A DNA stretch of 64,000 nucleotides from Agrobacterium vitis (lineage in GTDB: Bacteria > Pseudomonadota > Alphaproteobacteria > Rhizobiales > Rhizobiaceae). Below the pieces are notes generated by a model that saw nothing but the letters and a program-made list of their open reading frames with translations, searched no databases and had not been told where the DNA came from. Every line of letters begins with the position of its first letter. The first letter of the stretch is position 1. A program made the position numbers and the translations under genes. Shown here piece by piece: positions 61,185 to 64,000 of the stretch. The stretch covers positions 186,001-250,000 of the forward strand of contig NZ_CP146241.1 of the NCBI RefSeq assembly GCF_037039395.1, written 5' to 3'.

Positions 61185-62258
61185 ATGCGCGCGCTCCGAT
61201 TCCATGCAGCCAAGGATTTGCGACTGGACGACATTGCCGAGCCGAAGCGGCCGGGACCGGGCCAGGTTCTGGTCCGTAATCGCTTCGTCGGGATTTGCGG
61301 CACCGATCTTCACGAATACAGCTACGGCCCGATCTTCATCCCGACCGAGCCGCACCCCTTCACCGGTGCACATGGCCCGCAGGTGCTCGGCCATGAATTC
61401 GGCGGCGTCGTCGAGGCGATTGGCGCGGGCGTGACGTCTGTCGCCGTTGGCGACCGCGTCTCTATCCAGCCGCTCGTCATGCCGCGGTCCGGCGACTATT
61501 TCGCCGATCGCGGGCTTTTCCACTTAAGCACGCAGTTGGCGCTGGTGGGCTTGAGCTGGGATGGCGGCGGCATGGCCGAAGCAGCACTCGTCAACGACTA
61601 CAATGTTCAGAAAATCCCAGACGAGATGTCTGATGAAGAGGCTGCCCTGGTCGAGCCGACGGCGGTTGCCGTCTATGCCTGCGATCGCGGTGGCGTAACG
61701 GCTGGCAATAGCGTGCTGGTGACTGGCGCCGGTCCCATCGGCATGCTGACGCTGCTCGCCGCGCGCGCGGCAGGCGCCACTCAGCTTTTCGTGTCTGATC
61801 TCAATGACTCCAGGCTCAAGCTTGCGAAAGAGGTTTTGCCCGATGTCATCACGATCAACCCGCAGCGCGACAATGTCGGCGATGCCGTCCGCTTGCAAAC
61901 GGAAGGCAATGTCGGCTGCGATGTCGCCATCGAGTGCGTGGGCAACGAACATGCGCTGAAGGCCTGCGTCGACGCCGTGCGCAAACAGGGCGTCGTGGTC
62001 CAGACCGGGCTGCATCCGCATGAAAATCCGATCGACTGGTTCCAGGTGACATTCAAAGATCTGGAAATCAAAGGATCCTGGGCCTACCCGACACACTATT
62101 GGCCACGCGTCATCAGGCTGATTGCTTCCGGTCTGCTGCCAGCAATGAAGATCGTCACCAAGCGTGTGACACTCGACACTGCTGTCAAAAAAGGTTTCGA
62201 TGTCCTGCTCGACCCGGCTGGAGCCCAACTCAAGATCCTGATCGATCTTTCAAAATAG
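61185..62258 (+). CDS. Zinc alcohol dehydrogenase, 2,3-butanediol dehydrogenase-like
   Basis: A 357-residue medium-chain dehydrogenase. The zinc site is RFVGICGTDLHEY (Cys near 37) and LGHEFGGVVEAIG (His-Glu near 71); the nucleotide-binding loop is VTGAGPIGMLTLLAARAAGA near 175. FFHEF... is absent, but SIQPLVMPRSGDYFADRGLFH follows the butanediol dehydrogenase pattern lacking the structural-zinc cysteines. AGGGAGG precedes the ATG. Sigma54 control by an AcoR-type protein fits acetoin/butanediol or another vicinal-diol substrate. Confidence 0.86.
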   Translation: MRALRFHAAKDLRLDDIAEPKRPGPGQVLVRNRFVGICGTDLHEYSYGPIFIPTEPHPFTGAHGPQVLGHEFGGVVEAIGAGVTSVAVGDRVSIQPLVMPRSGDYFADRGLFHLSTQLALVGLSWDGGGMAEAALVNDYNVQKIPDEMSDEEAALVEPTAVAVYACDRGGVTAGNSVLVTGAGPIGMLTLLAARAAGATQLFVSDLNDSRLKLAKEVLPDVITINPQRDNVGDAVRLQTEGNVGCDVAIECVGNEHALKACVDAVRKQGVVVQTGLHPHENPIDWFQVTFKDLEIKGSWAYPTHYWPRVIRLIASGLLPAMKIVTKRVTLDTAVKKGFDVLLDPAGAQLKILIDLSK

Positions 62259-62379
62259 GCGTCTCGGGCACCGCCTGTCCCGGAAGAGGAGACCGGCAGG
62301 CGGAACCCATACCGCTTCGAAGGGCGTCTGGAGGGACGCTTCATGACCCGAGACACAAGCACTCATGGAGGAGAAGACC

Positions 62380-64000
62380 ATGCTTGATATCAGTCCAGCC
62401 ACCAAGATAGACACGGCTTTGTCGAAGCTCGGCAAGGCGCTTGAAAGCGGCGACATCGATGCCGCCGTCAACTTGTTTCAGACCGATTGCTATTGGCGCG
62501 ATCTGGTGACATTCACCTGGAACCTTAAGACACTCGAGGGCCACGAGCAGATCCGAGAGATGCTGAAGAGCCAGCTTGCCGCCGTCAAACCGTCGAATTT
62601 CGTGCAGGATTCGAGAGAGCCCGCCGCTGATGCTGGTGGGATCACTGACGGCTGGTTTGAGTTCGAGACGGACGTCGCGCGCGGCTACGGACATATTCGC
62701 CTGAAAGACGGGCTGATCTGGACCTTCTTGACCACCATGACCGAATTGAAGGGCCATGAAGAGCCGAAAGGCATCCGCCGCCCGATGGGCGCCGAGCATG
62801 GCCATGACCGCAACCGCATGACCTGGAAAGAAAAGCGCGAGACCGAGGCCGCGGAGCTAGGCTATTCGGTGCAACCCTATGTCGTCATCATTGGTGGCGG
62901 CCAGGGAGGCATTGCACTAGGTGCACGGCTTCGCCAGCTGGGTGTGCCGACAATCATCATAGAAAAGAACGAGCGCCCGGGCGACAGCTGGCGCAAGCGC
63001 TACAAGTCGCTCTGCCTGCACGACCCCGTCTGGTACGATCACCTGCCCTACATTCCCTTCCCGGAAAACTGGCCCGTCTTCACCCCGAAGGACAAGGTGG
63101 GCGACTGGCTGGAAATGTACACCAAGGTCATGGAGTTGAACTACTGGGGGTCCACGACCTGCAAGTCGGCGCAATTCGATGAAGCGACGGGCGAATGGAC
63201 CGTCATTGTCGACCGCGCCGGTACGGAGGTCGTGCTCAAGCCAAAGCAGCTGGTGCTGGCGACGGGCATGTCTGGCAAGGCGAATGTGCCAAAATTCCCC
63301 GGTCAGGATGTGTTCAAGGGCGAACAGCAGCATTCATCGCAGCATCCGGGGCCGGACGCCTATGCCGGCAGACACGTGGTGGTGATCGGTTCCAACAATT
63401 CCGCCCATGATATCTGCGCAGCACTCTGGGAAGCCGGTGCCGATGTCACCATGCTGCAACGATCATCCACCCATATCGTCAAATCCGGTTCACTGATGGA
63501 GATCGGTCTCGGCGATCTCTATTCGGAAAGGGCGGTTCAGGGCGGCATGACCACGCGTAAGGCTGACCTGATTTTTGCGTCCCTGCCCTACCGGATCATG
63601 CATGAGTTCCAGATCCCGATTTACAACAGGATTCGTGAACAGGACGCGGATTTTTATAAGGCACTGGAAGAGGCCGGTTTCATGCTTGATTTCGGCGATG
63701 ACGAGTCTGGCCTGTTCATGAAATATCTGCGACGCGGATCGGGCTATTACATCGATGTCGGCGCCTGTGATCTGGTGATTGACGGCTCGATCAAGCTGAA
63801 GTCAGGCGTGGACGTGTCGCATCTGACCGAAAATGCCGTTGTGTTGAAGGATGGCACGGAGTTGCCAGCGGATCTTGTGGTCTATGCCACCGGCTATGGC
63901 TCGATGAATGGTTGGGCAGCCGATCTCATCTCGCGCGACGTCGCTGACAAGGTCGGCAAATGCTGGGGGCTCGGCTCCGATACAACCAAGGACCCCGGTC
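62380..64000 (+). CDS. NTF2-like/flavin-containing monooxygenase fusion, 5' part (runs off window)
   Basis: A protein of at least 540 residues. Residues 1-125 resemble an NTF2/SnoaL fold (LGKALESGDIDAAVNLFQTD, CYWRDLVTFTWNL, GHEQIREMLKSQL). Then comes a flavin-dependent monooxygenase: FAD loop VVIIGGGQGGIALGARL near 169, WRKRYKSLCLHDPVWYDHLP, a second nucleotide-binding segment VVVIGSNNSAHDICAAL near 332 and the C-terminal VVYATGYGSMNGW near 500. The start at 62380 is preferred over the in-frame ATG 62365 because GGAGGAG fits it. It lies 121 bp after the dehydrogenase. Baeyer-Villiger-type ketone oxidation would fit the sigma54 module; the substrate is unknown. Confidence 0.85.
   Translation, partial: MLDISPATKIDTALSKLGKALESGDIDAAVNLFQTDCYWRDLVTFTWNLKTLEGHEQIREMLKSQLAAVKPSNFVQDSREPAADAGGITDGWFEFETDVARGYGHIRLKDGLIWTFLTTMTELKGHEEPKGIRRPMGAEHGHDRNRMTWKEKRETEAAELGYSVQPYVVIIGGGQGGIALGARLRQLGVPTIIIEKNERPGDSWRKRYKSLCLHDPVWYDHLPYIPFPENWPVFTPKDKVGDWLEMYTKVMELNYWGSTTCKSAQFDEATGEWTVIVDRAGTEVVLKPKQLVLATGMSGKANVPKFPGQDVFKGEQQHSSQHPGPDAYAGRHVVVIGSNNSAHDICAALWEAGADVTMLQRSSTHIVKSGSLMEIGLGDLYSERAVQGGMTTRKADLIFASLPYRIMHEFQIPIYNRIREQDADFYKALEEAGFMLDFGDDESGLFMKYLRRGSGYYIDVGACDLVIDGSIKLKSGVDVSHLTENAVVLKDGTELPADLVVYATGYGSMNGWAADLISRDVADKVGKCWGLGSDTTKDPG

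Noticed and set aside
1..64000. CRISPR arrays, tRNA or rRNA genes
   Set aside because: No regularly spaced repeats and no cloverleaf or rRNA-like sequence were spotted on reading both strands by eye; a covariance search was not possible.

Overview
The window looks like a chromosomal or megaplasmid accessory region of a Rhizobiales bacterium, probably Rhizobiaceae (Agrobacterium/Rhizobium/Allorhizobium-like). The reasons are the high-GC alphaproteobacterial proteins, the many ABC uptake systems, the paired HyuA/HyuB operons and three copies of a palindromic intergenic repeat resembling the rhizobial RIME element. The assignment is by pattern recognition only. No tRNA, rRNA, CRISPR array or replication origin was seen.

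Left end (1-15.7 kb). After a partial alcohol dehydrogenase comes a tightly packed minus-strand locus (706-10422). It encodes a ParB/SerK-like protein, an SbnB-like dehydrogenase, a type III PLP decarboxylase, an SbnA-like diaminopropionate synthase, a MATE exporter and a FecBCDE-type importer. This reads as a complete make-export-reimport metallophore system without any NRPS or NIS synthetase. It sits between the two halves of one broken IS6-family transposase gene. A NikA/Dpp-type ABC operon follows on the plus strand; one permease is frameshifted, and a Zur-box-like site lies before its first gene.

Middle (15.9-39 kb). Two ATP-dependent hydantoinase/5-oxoprolinase-type systems lie here. 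The first (minus strand) couples a Dpp-type transporter, HyuA, HyuB and a Ser/Cys proline-racemase-family epimerase. It is divergent from an Ldh2/DpkA-type imine reductase and an XRE-cupin regulator, with repeated TTTCT..AGAAA sites between. A MarR/DUF1330 pair with a perfect palindromic operator and an M20 peptidase separate it from the second system (plus strand): a GAF protein, a ribose-type ABC transporter, HyuA and HyuB.

39-48 kb. An IS6 remnant abuts a HyuC-like M20 amidohydrolase, whose stop codon it appears to supply. Next come BtpA, a PfkB sugar kinase, a glutamine-amidotransferase-like protein, a phosphotriesterase-family hydrolase, a ribose-type ABC transporter and its LacI regulator with tandem operators. 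This is probably a catabolic unit for a glycosylated or phosphorylated sugar derivative.

Right end (48-64 kb). This is a patchwork of small regulator-enzyme modules broken by gene remnants (IS3 transposase, SDR, MFS exporter): NIPSNAP; LysR with a metallo-beta-lactamase hydrolase and alpha/beta hydrolase; LysR with a quinone-oxidoreductase-like protein; MarR with an isochorismatase-like protein and a small membrane protein; and a GAF-GGDEF-EAL protein. The last module is an AcoR-type sigma54 activator followed by palindromic upstream sites and a near-perfect -24/-12 promoter driving a butanediol-type dehydrogenase and an NTF2-flavin monooxygenase fusion, which runs off the window.
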